Shown here piece by piece: positions 16,933 to 24,730 of a stretch of DNA of 64,000 nucleotides (positions within the stretch are counted from its first letter, which is position 1; every line of letters begins with the position of its first letter). A program made the position numbers and the translations under genes. This DNA is from Bradyrhizobium agreste. GTDB lineage: Bacteria > Pseudomonadota > Alphaproteobacteria > Rhizobiales > Xanthobacteraceae. The notes beneath the pieces are model-generated. The model was not told the DNA's origin, searched no databases, and was given only the letters and a program-made list of their open reading frames with translations. Location of the stretch: NCBI RefSeq assembly GCF_016031625.1, contig NZ_JACCHP010000018.1, positions 57,891-121,890 on the forward strand, read 5' to 3'.

Positions 16933-17997
16933 TCAGCGCGATGCCACGAGCGGCCACAATTCGTCGGCGCCGCGGTTTGCGACGAGCTTGCCGAGCTCGA
17001 CGGCCCAGTAGCTTTCCGAACCGAAATCGTCGCGCCAGGCCAGCGCGCGCAGCGAATAGCGGTGCAGGATGTGCTCCATGGTGAAGCCGATCGCACCATG
17101 GACCTGATGCGCGATACCGCCGCCTTTCTCGGCAGCTTCCGCGCAGCGGATCTTTGCGGAGGCGGCTTCGAGATAGATCTCGTCGTTGAACGATGTTGCA
17201 TTGGCGATGGCATCGGCGGCGGACGTCGCGGCCGCAAGAGCCGCGGCGGATTCGCCGGCGAGGCGGGCGAGATTGTGCTGCACCGCCTGGAATTTCGAGA
17301 TCTTCTTCTCGAAGGCGACGCGCTCGTTGGAATAGCGCACGGAGATGTCGAGCATCGATTCCAGCGCGCCGGCGATCTGCAGGCTGCGCGCGACGCCGCC
17401 CATCAGCATCAGATGGGTCTGCTCGAAGCCCTTCGGTGCGGACTTGATGGTGATGGGCTGGACCTTGTCGAGGGTGACGGTGTCGCTGTGGTCGTAGCCG
17501 ACATTGAGCCCGGCCTCGACCCGCGCCTTGGCGGCGTCGATCAGTGCAATGGAAACGCCGTCCTTGCCGTGCGCCAGCACCGCAAAATGCTTCGCCGTCT
17601 TGGCAAAGGGCACGCCGCGCGCGCGGCCGGAGAGCGCACCGTCGGCATCGAGGCTGATGCGGTCCTTCGGGGACGCCGGCACGACCGTCATCTCACCCTC
17701 GGGCGAAGCCATCTTGGCCTGCGCCAGCAGCCAGCCGGCCAGCATGGTCTCGGCCAGCGGCACCGCGACCGCGAAACGGCCGGCGGCGTTCAGCAGCGCA
17801 AAGCCGTCGGCGAGGCTCGCGCCCGAGCCGCCGAGATCATCCGGTACCCAGGACAGCGGCAGGCCGGCTTCGCTCAGCGCCTGCCACAGCGGCGCCTGCC
17901 AGGAATTCGTCTTGTCATTGTTAATGGTTTGCGGGTCGGCGAGATCGGCGAAGATCTTCTCCGCGGTCTCGACGACGATATTGTCACTCTCCGCCAC
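16933..17997 (-). CDS. Acyl-CoA dehydrogenase-like protein, divergent partner subunit
   Basis: This protein of about 354 residues has the acyl-CoA dehydrogenase fold but weak FAD and active-site motifs: the central SEPNSGSDL-type loop is missing, while the C-terminal helices are recognisable (HQVHGAIGFTMEHILHRYSLR). The GTG at 17995-17997 is chosen because upstream codons are arginine-rich and lack family resemblance. It directly precedes the full-length dehydrogenase gene (18 bp gap). The layout suggests an alpha/beta heteromer like the FadE pairs that act on steroid or cyclic acyl-CoAs (inference). Confidence 0.84.
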   Translation of the reverse strand: MAESDNIVVETAEKIFADLADPQTINNDKTNSWQAPLWQALSEAGLPLSWVPDDLGGSGASLADGFALLNAAGRFAVAVPLAETMLAGWLLAQAKMASPEGEMTVVPASPKDRISLDADGALSGRARGVPFAKTAKHFAVLAHGKDGVSIALIDAAKARVEAGLNVGYDHSDTVTLDKVQPITIKSAPKGFEQTHLMLMGGVARSLQIAGALESMLDISVRYSNERVAFEKKISKFQAVQHNLARLAGESAAALAAATSAADAIANATSFNDEIYLEAASAKIRCAEAAEKGGGIAHQVHGAIGFTMEHILHRYSLRALAWRDDFGSESYWAVELGKLVANRGADELWPLVASR

Positions 17998-18240
17998 AGC
18001 GTTCCCCGTATCTTGCCATTGGCGCGTCCGGTCTGATCGGCCAGCGCGCAGTCTCTTCTTGCGCCCGATGATCGGAAAAAGCCATGGCCCTGACAAGCGT
18101 TGATCGCAGGTCCATCTGCGGCGCCGGCATGGGGCCAGGCTCCAGGAAATGCTAATTCCGCTTAACGGAGTTTGCTCGATTTGCAGGGCGCAGCAAACTC
18201 GCTAAACAGGACGCTACAACTACAGGGGAAGGAAATCCGG

Positions 18241-19026
18241 ATGGCCAAAGACGGCTTGTGCGCAATCGTGACGGGGTCCGCATCCGGGCTGGGTGCAGCG
18301 ACTGCGGAAATTCTCGCCCGCAGCGGGGCGCGGCTCGTCATCAACTATTCGTCGAGCCAGAAGGAAGCCGAGGCGACGGCCGAGACCTGCCGCAAGGCCG
18401 GCGCCGCGGAGGTGCTGGTCGCACAGGGCGACGTCTCCAAGGATGAGGATTGCCGCAAGATCGTCGCGGCGGCGAGCGGCTGGGGCCGGCTCGACATCCT
18501 CGTCAACAATGCCGGCACCACCAAGCATGTGGCTCACGCCGATCTCGACGGTCTGTCGGCCGAAGACTTCCAGCGGGTCTATGGCGTCAACACCATCGGC
18601 CCGTTCCAGATGGTGCGCGCGGCGCGCAGCCTGCTCGAAGCCGCCGCCAAGGCTTCGGGGCGGCCGTCTGCGGTCGTGAACGTCTCCTCGGTCGCCGGCA
18701 TCAGCGGCGTCGGCTCGTCGATTGCGTACGCCGCGAGCAAGGGTGCGCTCAACACCATGACGCTGTCGCTGTCGCGCGCGCTGGCGCCGCTGATCCGCGT
18801 CAACACCGTGTGCCCCGGCTATATCGACACGCCCTGGTTCACCAAGGGCCGTGGCGAGGCGCAGGCCAAGCAGGTGCGCGACAGCGTCGTGGCGAAGGTG
18901 CCGCTGAAGGTCGCATCATCCGCGGAGGACATCGCCCAGCTCGTCTGCTTCCTGGCGATGCCGGCCTCCAGCAACATGACCGGCGAGGTCGTGCGCATGG
19001 ATGCGGGGATGCATTTGATTACGTGA
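18241..19026 (+). CDS. Short-chain dehydrogenase/reductase
   Basis: This 261-residue classical SDR has the cofactor motif TGSASGLG (residues 11-18), NNAG, the catalytic serine in VNVSSVAG, YAASK with the tyrosine and lysine, and CPGYIDTPW. It most likely oxidises a hydroxyacyl-CoA or reduces a ketone. The substrate is not evident. A GGGGAAGGAA site lies before the ATG. It is divergent from the dehydrogenase pair (243 bp apart), so both may answer to one regulator and share a degradation pathway. Confidence 0.9.
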   Translation: MAKDGLCAIVTGSASGLGAATAEILARSGARLVINYSSSQKEAEATAETCRKAGAAEVLVAQGDVSKDEDCRKIVAAASGWGRLDILVNNAGTTKHVAHADLDGLSAEDFQRVYGVNTIGPFQMVRAARSLLEAAAKASGRPSAVVNVSSVAGISGVGSSIAYAASKGALNTMTLSLSRALAPLIRVNTVCPGYIDTPWFTKGRGEAQAKQVRDSVVAKVPLKVASSAEDIAQLVCFLAMPASSNMTGEVVRMDAGMHLIT

Positions 19027-19047
19027 GCTCGCGCGGCGCTCTCGGTC

Positions 19048-19190
19048 GTCGTCCCCGCGAAGGCGGGGACCCATAACCCCAGGGAGGAGTTGCCGCGCGA
19101 CTCTGGTTACTCCGAGTCTTCGCCAAACTCCTCCCTGTGGCTATGGGTCCCGGATCGGCGCGCGCTTAGGGCGCGCTTGTCCGGAACGAC
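19048..19190. repeat. Long palindromic repeat, family B, copy 1
   Basis: This copy of about 143 bp begins GTCGTCCCCGCG and ends CGCGCTTGTCCGGAACGAC. It has the family core GGGACCCATAACC, TACTCCGAGTCTTCGCC and CTATGGGTCCCGGATCGGCG. Its left arm has diverged (CGCGAAGGCGGGGACC in place of GGACAAGCGC). Matching copies are at 21512-21675 and 44253-44414. It follows the SDR stop. Confidence 0.88.
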
Positions 19191-19231
19191 CACCGAGCTG
19201 GTTGATAGGTCGCACTACAACGTGACGGTGA

Positions 19232-19504
19232 CTACCCCTTGATCACGCCGCTCGCCACCAGGCGGTGCCAGATGAACAGCACCACCACCGCGCCGATCGT
19301 CGCGGTGATGAAGCCGGCACCCTGGTCGGGGCTGTAATGCCCGATGGCCTGGCCGACGAAGGTCGCCAGGAACGCGCCGGCGATGCCGAGGATGGTGGTG
19401 AGAATGAAGCCGCTCGGATTGTTCGGCCCCGGCGCCAGCCAGCGCGCGATGAGGCCGGCGACGAAGCCGACGAGGATGATCCACAACAGGCCGCCCATGC
19501 TCAT
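19232..19504 (-). CDS. GlsB/YeaQ/YmgE family stress-response membrane protein
   Basis: This 90-residue protein has three hydrophobic segments and the family pattern LLWIILVGFVAGLIARWL, then GFILTTILGIAGAFLATFVG and a third segment rich in valine and isoleucine. Members are small inner-membrane proteins induced by general stress, with no known enzyme activity. It is followed on the same strand, 43 bp away, by the stop side of the YidB-like gene. An in-frame ATG at 19502-19504 begins the first hydrophobic segment cleanly. Confidence 0.9.
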   Translation of the reverse strand: MSMGGLLWIILVGFVAGLIARWLAPGPNNPSGFILTTILGIAGAFLATFVGQAIGHYSPDQGAGFITATIGAVVVLFIWHRLVASGVIKG

Positions 19505-19546
19505 GATTTTGCTCCCCTTCCCGAAAGCGTGTCGATCAAGGTCCGA

Positions 19547-20116
19547 CTAGATTCTGCCCGAGAGCTCGTTCTCGGTCGGTAGCCGTCCATCCGGCGTCAG
19601 ATGGTCGACCACCTGAGGCAGATACTGGCTGAGGCCATTGAGCAGTTCCTCGCGCGACAGGCCGCTCTGGGCGGACAGGCTCTCGATCTGGTCGGCACCG
19701 AGTGCGCTGGCGAGATCGCCCGGTGTGATCGGCTTGTTCTCGCCCTTGCCGACCCAGGAACTGGCGGTGTCGCCGTGGCCGCTCTGCTGCAACTGGTTGA
19801 GGAGATCGCCGAGCCCGCCGCTCAGAATGCTGCCGGCCGCACCGCCGGCGAGCAGGCCGCCGAGGCCGCCCTTGAGCATGTCGCTCAAGCTGCCGCCGCC
19901 TGCACCCGCGTTCACCGGCGGCGGTGCGGGCGATGGTGACGGTTGCGGCGCCGAGCCGGACTGGCTGGTCGAGAAATGCTTGAACGCCTTCCAGGCGAGC
20001 AGGCCGAGCAGCGCCATGGTCATCGGCGACATGCCGCCCGAGGATTTCTCTGGGCTCGGCGTAGAGGGGCCGCGCGGGCCGTGCTGCATGCCGTTGAGGA
20101 CGTCGAGTAGACCCAT
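19547..20116 (-). CDS. YidB family (DUF937) protein
   Basis: This 189-residue protein is of the YidB/DUF937 type. It has a short N-terminal MGLLDVLNGM, a proline-rich stretch (about residues 60-70), a glycine-rich middle (GGLGGLLAGGAAGS) and a conserved C-terminal helix bundle (ADQIESLSAQSGLSREELLN, then YLPQVVDHLTPDGRLP). The role of the family is unknown. The ATG at 20114-20116 lies after a GGAGAGC site. The next gene on this strand is a GlsB-type stress protein, so joint stress expression is plausible. Confidence 0.85.
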   Translation of the reverse strand: MGLLDVLNGMQHGPRGPSTPSPEKSSGGMSPMTMALLGLLAWKAFKHFSTSQSGSAPQPSPSPAPPPVNAGAGGGSLSDMLKGGLGGLLAGGAAGSILSGGLGDLLNQLQQSGHGDTASSWVGKGENKPITPGDLASALGADQIESLSAQSGLSREELLNGLSQYLPQVVDHLTPDGRLPTENELSGRI

Positions 20117-20277
20117 GGTGCTCTCCTTGGCGTTCTCGTTAAGCGAGCGCGCGCCGCTGACTGCCCCCGGCGCGAAAACATATGGGGCAGTCATGACGGT
20201 TACAAGTCGGATGCACCGCGATTGGTTGCTGGCCTCGCCTCTGCTATCGAAGGCCGGTCATTCAGGGAGCAAGCTCA

Positions 20278-21285
20278 GTGGTTGCGGATCGACCGATCGT
20301 GGTGGCTGGCGCCGGTGCCATCGGCTGTTTCGCCGGCGGCATGCTGGCCGCGGCGGGGCGGCGCGTCGCCCTGCTGGTGCGGCCGCGGGTGAAGACCGAG
20401 ATCGAGCGGTTCGGCCTGCTTCTGACTGATTTCGATGGCTCCGAGACGAAGCTCGACGCCGGCCAGCTCGCGCTGTCGGAAGACCCTTCTATCCTTCACA
20501 GTGCCGGCATCGTGCTGGTCACGGTGAAGAGCGCCGACACCGCCGCTGTCGCCGACCAGATCGCGCAGCATGCGCCTGAGGACGCCGTCATCGTCTCGCT
20601 CCAGAACGGTGTCGGCAATGTCGCGGTGCTGCGCGAGCGGCTCGGCCGCCGGTCCGTGCTCGCCGGCATGGTGCCGTTCAACGTGATCGCGATGGGCGAT
20701 GGCCGTTTCCACCGCTCGACCTCCGGCGACATCCATATCGGAGAGGATCCGGACAACACGGCCGCGGCGCTCTCGGTCTCCGGCCTCACGGTTCGCGCGA
20801 GCCGTGACATCACAGGCGTGCAATGGGGCAAGCTGATCATCAACCTCAACAATGCGCTCAGCGCGCTGTCCGACATGCCGCTCGCCGCGCAACTGGCGAA
20901 TCGCGACTGGCGACGATTGTTCGCCGACCAGATGGCGGAAGGGCTGGCCGCACTGAAGGCCGCCGGCATTGTGCCGGTGTCGTCGACGCCGATTCCGATG
21001 AGCTGGTCTCCGACCCTGCTGCGATTGCCCGATACGATCTTCAGCGCGATCCTCGGGCGGACCATGAAGATCGATCCCGAGGCGCGCTCCTCGATGTGGC
21101 AGGATTTGAAGCAGGGCCGCAAGACCGAGATCGACTATCTGCAAGGCGCGGTCATCGCGCTCGCCGAGCAGAATCGTGTCGCCGTGCCGCTGATGCGCCG
21201 CATTGTTGGGCTGATCAAGGAAGCCGAGGCGGCCGGCAACGGTCCGCCGCGGCTGACGCCACAGCAGATTCGCGGGCTTGATTGA
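20278..21285 (+). CDS. Ketopantoate reductase-like 2-dehydropantoate 2-reductase
   Basis: This 335-residue protein has the NADP-binding GAGAIGCFAGG near residue 11, VTVKSADT with the likely catalytic lysine, LQNGVGN, and the C-terminal helical domain (KLIINLNNALSAL, then RKTEIDYLQGAVI). Ketopantoate reductase makes pantoate for coenzyme A, but the genome has at least one more homologue (34863-35837). One or both may act on other 2-oxo acids. The start is a GTG at 20278 that follows GGGAGCAAGCTCA. The GTG is in frame with the dinucleotide fold and nothing better lies upstream. Confidence 0.85.
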   Translation: MVADRPIVVAGAGAIGCFAGGMLAAAGRRVALLVRPRVKTEIERFGLLLTDFDGSETKLDAGQLALSEDPSILHSAGIVLVTVKSADTAAVADQIAQHAPEDAVIVSLQNGVGNVAVLRERLGRRSVLAGMVPFNVIAMGDGRFHRSTSGDIHIGEDPDNTAAALSVSGLTVRASRDITGVQWGKLIINLNNALSALSDMPLAAQLANRDWRRLFADQMAEGLAALKAAGIVPVSSTPIPMSWSPTLLRLPDTIFSAILGRTMKIDPEARSSMWQDLKQGRKTEIDYLQGAVIALAEQNRVAVPLMRRIVGLIKEAEAAGNGPPRLTPQQIRGLD

Positions 21286-21301
21286 GGACGAGGAGGGCAT
21301 G

Positions 21302-21495
21302 ATGAAGCATTGTCTGACGATCGGCCTTGCGCTGGCCGCGCATCGACGCTCGCCTATGCGCGGCCGCCGACGGTCGTGAACTCTCCCGGCTATGACAGGC
21401 GATTGCAGGAGAGCAGGTCGCAGTTGGGCGGTTCGCCGACGACAACAGCGCCGGTGGTCAAGCCGAAGCGTGGCAAGAAGAAGCACACGAACTGA
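21302..21495 (+). pseudogene. Small exported protein, reading frame broken by one base
   Basis: A strong GAGGAGGG site precedes ATGATG at 21299-21304. The frame from there reads a signal peptide start (MKHCLTIGLALAA) and then fails near 21340. The frame one base back continues at once as ASTLAYARPPTVVNSPGYDR and ends KPKRGKKKHTN with stop at 21493-21495. Adding one base at GCCGCGCATCG would give a protein of about 65 residues with a complete signal peptide and a basic tail. Either the gene is broken or the sequence has an error here. It follows the ketopantoate reductase-like gene by 13 bp. The function is unknown. Confidence 0.65.
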
Positions 21496-21511
21496 AGCCA
21501 CACACTCGGCT

Positions 21512-21675
21512 GTCGTCCCGGACAAGCGCGCTCAAAAGCGCGCGCCGATCCGGGATCCATAACCACAGGATGTAGTTGGGCGCGAGGCTAGTAACTCCGA
21601 GTCTTCGCCAAATTCGATTCGGTGGCTATGGGTCCCGGATATACGCGCGCTCGAGGCGCGCTTGTCCGGGACGAC
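21512..21675. repeat. Long palindromic repeat, family B, copy 2
   Basis: This 164-bp copy begins GTCGTCCCGGACAAGCGCGC and ends GCGCTTGTCCGGGACGAC, so its outer arms are nearly perfect inverted repeats. Inner marks are GGGATCCATAACCACAGGA, ACTCCGAGTCTTCGCC and CTATGGGTCCCGGAT. It lies between the broken small gene and the exported-protein gene on the other strand, in a convergent position. Confidence 0.9.
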
Positions 21676-21714
21676 AGCGAAGTTGCCGCGGCAGCAGAAT
21701 GAAGCCGAGGAAAC

Positions 21715-22338
21715 TCACCCCTTCTTCGCGGGCTTGCTCGGCGTTGGGCTGAACAGCTTCTTCAGGTCGTTCAAGCTTTCCGACAGACGCGGCCATTCGC
21801 AGGAGAACGAGCCCTTGGCGCAAGGCGCGGCCTTCGGCCTCGCGCCTGCGGCCTGCTGCACCTTCGGCCGCTCGACCGGCACCGGTACGCGCGCGACTTC
21901 GGTCCGCAGCGCGATCTGCTGCAGCTGCTGCACCTGTTGCTCCTGCTGCTCGCGCTGCTGCCGCGCGGTAGCTTGGGCCGCTTCGTTGCTGCGGCGCTGC
22001 TTTGCGAGATAGGCCGTATAGGCTTCGTCGATCTTCTTCTGCTCCTCCGGCGTCGGATTGGGACCGGCGATGTCGAAGGTGCGATCCTGGAGGAAATCGT
22101 AATAGGAATATCCGCCACCCGGCTTGCGGCGGCCGGCAAACTTCGCGTTGCAATCGGCAAGGGCGGCCGTTTTCTCCGCCTTGGTCGCGGCCTTCTCGGC
22201 GGCGTCGGCGCATTCCTCGAAATCGACCGGTGCGCGTTTCCACCATTGCGCCTCGGCGTGTCCCTGCGTCAGCAGGAAAAATCCTGCTGCGGCAACGAGA
22301 AGCAGCGCCGCGCGATGCGATGTAGCTACAGCCGACAT
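21715..22338 (-). CDS. Exported coiled-coil protein of unknown function
   Basis: This 207-residue protein has a clear signal peptide (LLLVAAAGFFLLTQGHAEAQ). It then has four cysteines in two pairs (FEECADAAEK, LADCNAKF, and PCAKGSFSCEW near the C terminus) and a glutamine-rich coiled coil (about residues 105-145, RQQREQQEQQVQQLQQI). YSYYDFLQDRTFDI in the middle looks like a conserved block. No enzyme motif is seen. Export plus cysteine pairs suggests a periplasmic structural or binding role (inference). It stands alone between a repeat and the divergent RraA-like gene. Confidence 0.75.
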   Translation of the reverse strand: MSAVATSHRAALLLVAAAGFFLLTQGHAEAQWWKRAPVDFEECADAAEKAATKAEKTAALADCNAKFAGRRKPGGGYSYYDFLQDRTFDIAGPNPTPEEQKKIDEAYTAYLAKQRRSNEAAQATARQQREQQEQQVQQLQQIALRTEVARVPVPVERPKVQQAAGARPKAAPCAKGSFSCEWPRLSESLNDLKKLFSPTPSKPAKKG

Positions 22339-22631
22339 TCTAAGAGAGCATTCCTTGCAAGACGCAACCCGACCTGAGTCGAGCCGGATTTTTGCCCCTT
22401 TCTTGCCGGCTTGTCACCCATGGAACCCGGGAAATTCAGGGCTGCGATGCTGACATTTTGTGCTTGACGTGGCGCGGGAGTCACAGCGCCCGGCAGACGG
22501 GCTGTTACACTCGTGCCGCGAGCGCCTCAGTCCCTGCGGCGACGCCAAGAAGACGAAGTGAAAACGCTTTCCGGATCTGGCCTCCGCAGGCGCGGCCACA
22601 TGCTGATTGAGACAAACACGGAAGGACTGAC

Positions 22632-23270
22632 ATGACGATCACGATCGCAGCGAGCAGCGTGCCGAAGCCGCCGGCAAGCGTCATCGAAGGCTTCAGGGAC
22701 GCGCCGACCTCGGTGATCTCGGACAATCTCGCCCGGCTGCCCGGCGCGGTCGGGCTGAGGCCCTATCACCGTGGCGGCAAGCTGGTGGGGACGGCCTTCA
22801 CCGTGCGCACCCGGCCCGGCGACAATCTCGCCATCCACCGCGCGCTCGACCTCGTCGGGCCCGGCGACGTCATCGTGGTCGACGGCGGCGGCGACGAGAC
22901 GCGCGCGATGATCGGCGAGATCATGAAGAACATCGCGCAATGGCGCAAAGCGGAAGGCTACGTCATCGACGGCGCGATCCGCGATGTCGCGGCGTTCGCG
23001 GCCGACGACTTCCCCTGCTACGCCCGCGCGGTGATCCATCGCGGTCCGTACAAGAACGGCCCCGGCGAGATCAACGTGCCGGTGACGATCGGTGGCTGCG
23101 TGATTGCGCCCGGCGATATCGTCGTCGGCGACGAGGACGGCGTGGTGTCGTTTCCCGCTGCTGGTGCGGCCGCCCTGCTGGAAGCCGTGCGCGTCCAGGT
23201 CGCGCGCGAGGAGGAGACGCTGAAGGCGATCCGCGAGGGCCGTTACCAGGGTGCCTATGGCAAGGCCTGA
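22632..23270 (+). CDS. RraA-like protein (4-hydroxy-4-methyl-2-oxoglutarate aldolase type)
   Basis: This 212-residue protein has the RraA/HMG aldolase fold: VGTAFTVRTRPGDN, then GPGDVIVVDGGGDETRAMIGEI, and the key active-site segment DGAIRDVAAF (R117, D118). These bind divalent metal and the enolate in HMG/CHA aldolases, which end protocatechuate and gallate pathways. Close relatives also regulate RNase E, but the conserved RD pair favours a lyase. It stands alone, preceded by a 293-bp region without genes. No aromatic ring-cleavage genes are adjacent, so the substrate is open. Confidence 0.85.
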   Translation: MTITIAASSVPKPPASVIEGFRDAPTSVISDNLARLPGAVGLRPYHRGGKLVGTAFTVRTRPGDNLAIHRALDLVGPGDVIVVDGGGDETRAMIGEIMKNIAQWRKAEGYVIDGAIRDVAAFAADDFPCYARAVIHRGPYKNGPGEINVPVTIGGCVIAPGDIVVGDEDGVVSFPAAGAAALLEAVRVQVAREEETLKAIREGRYQGAYGKA

Positions 23271-23404
23271 TCTGGCGGCCGGAAGTCAAGGCAGTGGCTG
23301 AGCTGATCGCGAGTCGAATCGGCCATTGCTATTTTCGGATATAATTTTGCGATCTTTGTTTCGACCAAAGTTCTCTCATGCCTTTGCTGCTGAGGTTGCT
23401 TTAG

Positions 23405-24292
23405 ATGTTGAGGAATTACGCGATCGTCCTGCCTAGTTTCCTGCTTCTGTGGGTCTCTGGAAACAACGACGTCAGATCGTGGGAGATGCGCGAGGTCACC
23501 AGCGATCCTCCCAAGTCGGCGACAGTGACCGTCGCTTTGGCCGGTGCAGAACGGCGGATGACGGAAGAGACTTACGCAAAGGCAAACGGGCTGTCGCAAG
23601 GCGAGGTGGGAAAGCGCTTCGCGGCAAGTGGAGTCTTGCGATGCCCCGGCGGAGCCAGTAGCGCTCAAGTCACCGGAGCGCGCGATGTGATCACTACGGT
23701 GGCTCACGCGTTTCGGGATGCTTGCAAACCGCATACGTCGCCCGATAAGTGCATATTCGAGTACTATTTGGGAGCAGAGAAGCGGATCATTCCCTTGTCG
23801 GCGGCCCTATGGATGGGGACCTGCGATGATGCTGCACCGAGACAGGGCAGCGTCGATTGGGCCGTGGCAAAACTCAGGTTTCCCGCAGACGTGACGCCGT
23901 ACGAAATCTACGAGCAGTCTGAAACTCTGGTGGAGCTGGAGCGTGTTCTGGCGGTTGTCGGTTATGATATCGAGGCCACGGGAAAGACGGACAAGGACGG
24001 GCCGTTCAACAAGACGATCCAGGAGTGCCAAATCCGTGACGTAAGGGATTGGCAGACATTTGAAACCAACTGCGAGTTCGAGTTCGGGGCGTCAGGGAGC
24101 GCCCTCTTTCGTCAGTGGGGCCGTCGAATGACCATGCTTGGCGTCGTTTTCGGGGACTATCACGATAAGGATTATTGTCCACGAGGCGGCTGCGAGTTCA
24201 GGAGCCGGAAATGGTCGAGCCTGTTTGTGACCTTGAGAGGCGAGTTCAAAGACCGCCTCTTGGCCGCCGTGCGTCAGTCTGCAGCAAGATAA
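23405..24292 (+). CDS. Trypsin-like serine protease-fold protein, exported
   Basis: This is a 295-residue protein with a hydrophobic N terminus. The chymotrypsin-type triad can be read in order: H101 in VITTVAHAF, D151 in SVDWAVAKL, and S230 in FEFGASGSALF. Four or more cysteines (C80, C107, C115, C130 by count) could form disulfides. The GASGS active-site loop departs from GDSGG, so activity is not certain. The base composition is visibly lower in GC than the neighbours and codon use is mixed, suggesting transfer. It lies between the RraA-like gene and a cupin gene on the same strand. Confidence 0.7.
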   Translation: MLRNYAIVLPSFLLLWVSGNNDVRSWEMREVTSDPPKSATVTVALAGAERRMTEETYAKANGLSQGEVGKRFAASGVLRCPGGASSAQVTGARDVITTVAHAFRDACKPHTSPDKCIFEYYLGAEKRIIPLSAALWMGTCDDAAPRQGSVDWAVAKLRFPADVTPYEIYEQSETLVELERVLAVVGYDIEATGKTDKDGPFNKTIQECQIRDVRDWQTFETNCEFEFGASGSALFRQWGRRMTMLGVVFGDYHDKDYCPRGGCEFRSRKWSSLFVTLRGEFKDRLLAAVRQSAAR

Positions 24293-24311
24293 CGTAGAAG
24301 GAAAAAGCGAC

Positions 24312-24683
24312 GTGAGCCAGAAGGACGAATTCCACAACATCGACAATCCCGATGACGGCCTCTTCCGCGAGCTCACCGCCGGCGTGACCACGCGCATCTT
24401 CTCCGGCGAGCAGGCGATGCTGTCGGTGGTGACGCTGGCCCCGCATGCGCGAGGCACGCTGCATCATCACCCCGAGGAGCAATGGGGCGTGCTGCTCGAC
24501 GGCTCCGCCATCCGCGTCCAGGGCGACGAGGAAATCCCGGTCAAGAAGGGCGATTTCTGGCGCACGCCAGGGAATGTGCCGCACACCATGCGCGCCGGTC
24601 CCGACGGCGCCCGCGTGCTGGACATCTTCAGTCCGCCTCGGCCAGAGTACAAGAAAGCGGGGTCCGGTTTCGGGACGACGTAG
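24312..24683 (+). CDS. Cupin domain protein
   Basis: This 123-residue single-cupin protein has the metal-binding motif TLHHHPEEQWGVLLDG and the second motif GDFWRTPGNVPHTMRAG with a histidine. The fold often serves small dioxygenases, isomerases or sensors; the substrate is not clear. The start is a GTG at 24312, 8 bases after a GGAAAAAG stretch. It precedes a Bug-type binding-protein gene by 47 bp on the same strand, so uptake and conversion of the same small acid is possible. Confidence 0.82.
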   Translation: MSQKDEFHNIDNPDDGLFRELTAGVTTRIFSGEQAMLSVVTLAPHARGTLHHHPEEQWGVLLDGSAIRVQGDEEIPVKKGDFWRTPGNVPHTMRAGPDGARVLDIFSPPRPEYKKAGSGFGTT

Positions 24684-24730
24684 GAGGCGCCAAGAGCAAG
24701 AAGCCGGGCGCAACAACAAGGGAGGGGACC

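Noticed and set aside
15919..18036. 705-residue plus-strand frame over the acyl-CoA dehydrogenases
   Set aside because: Antisense of two recognised genes; a GC-rich genome gives such frames by chance.
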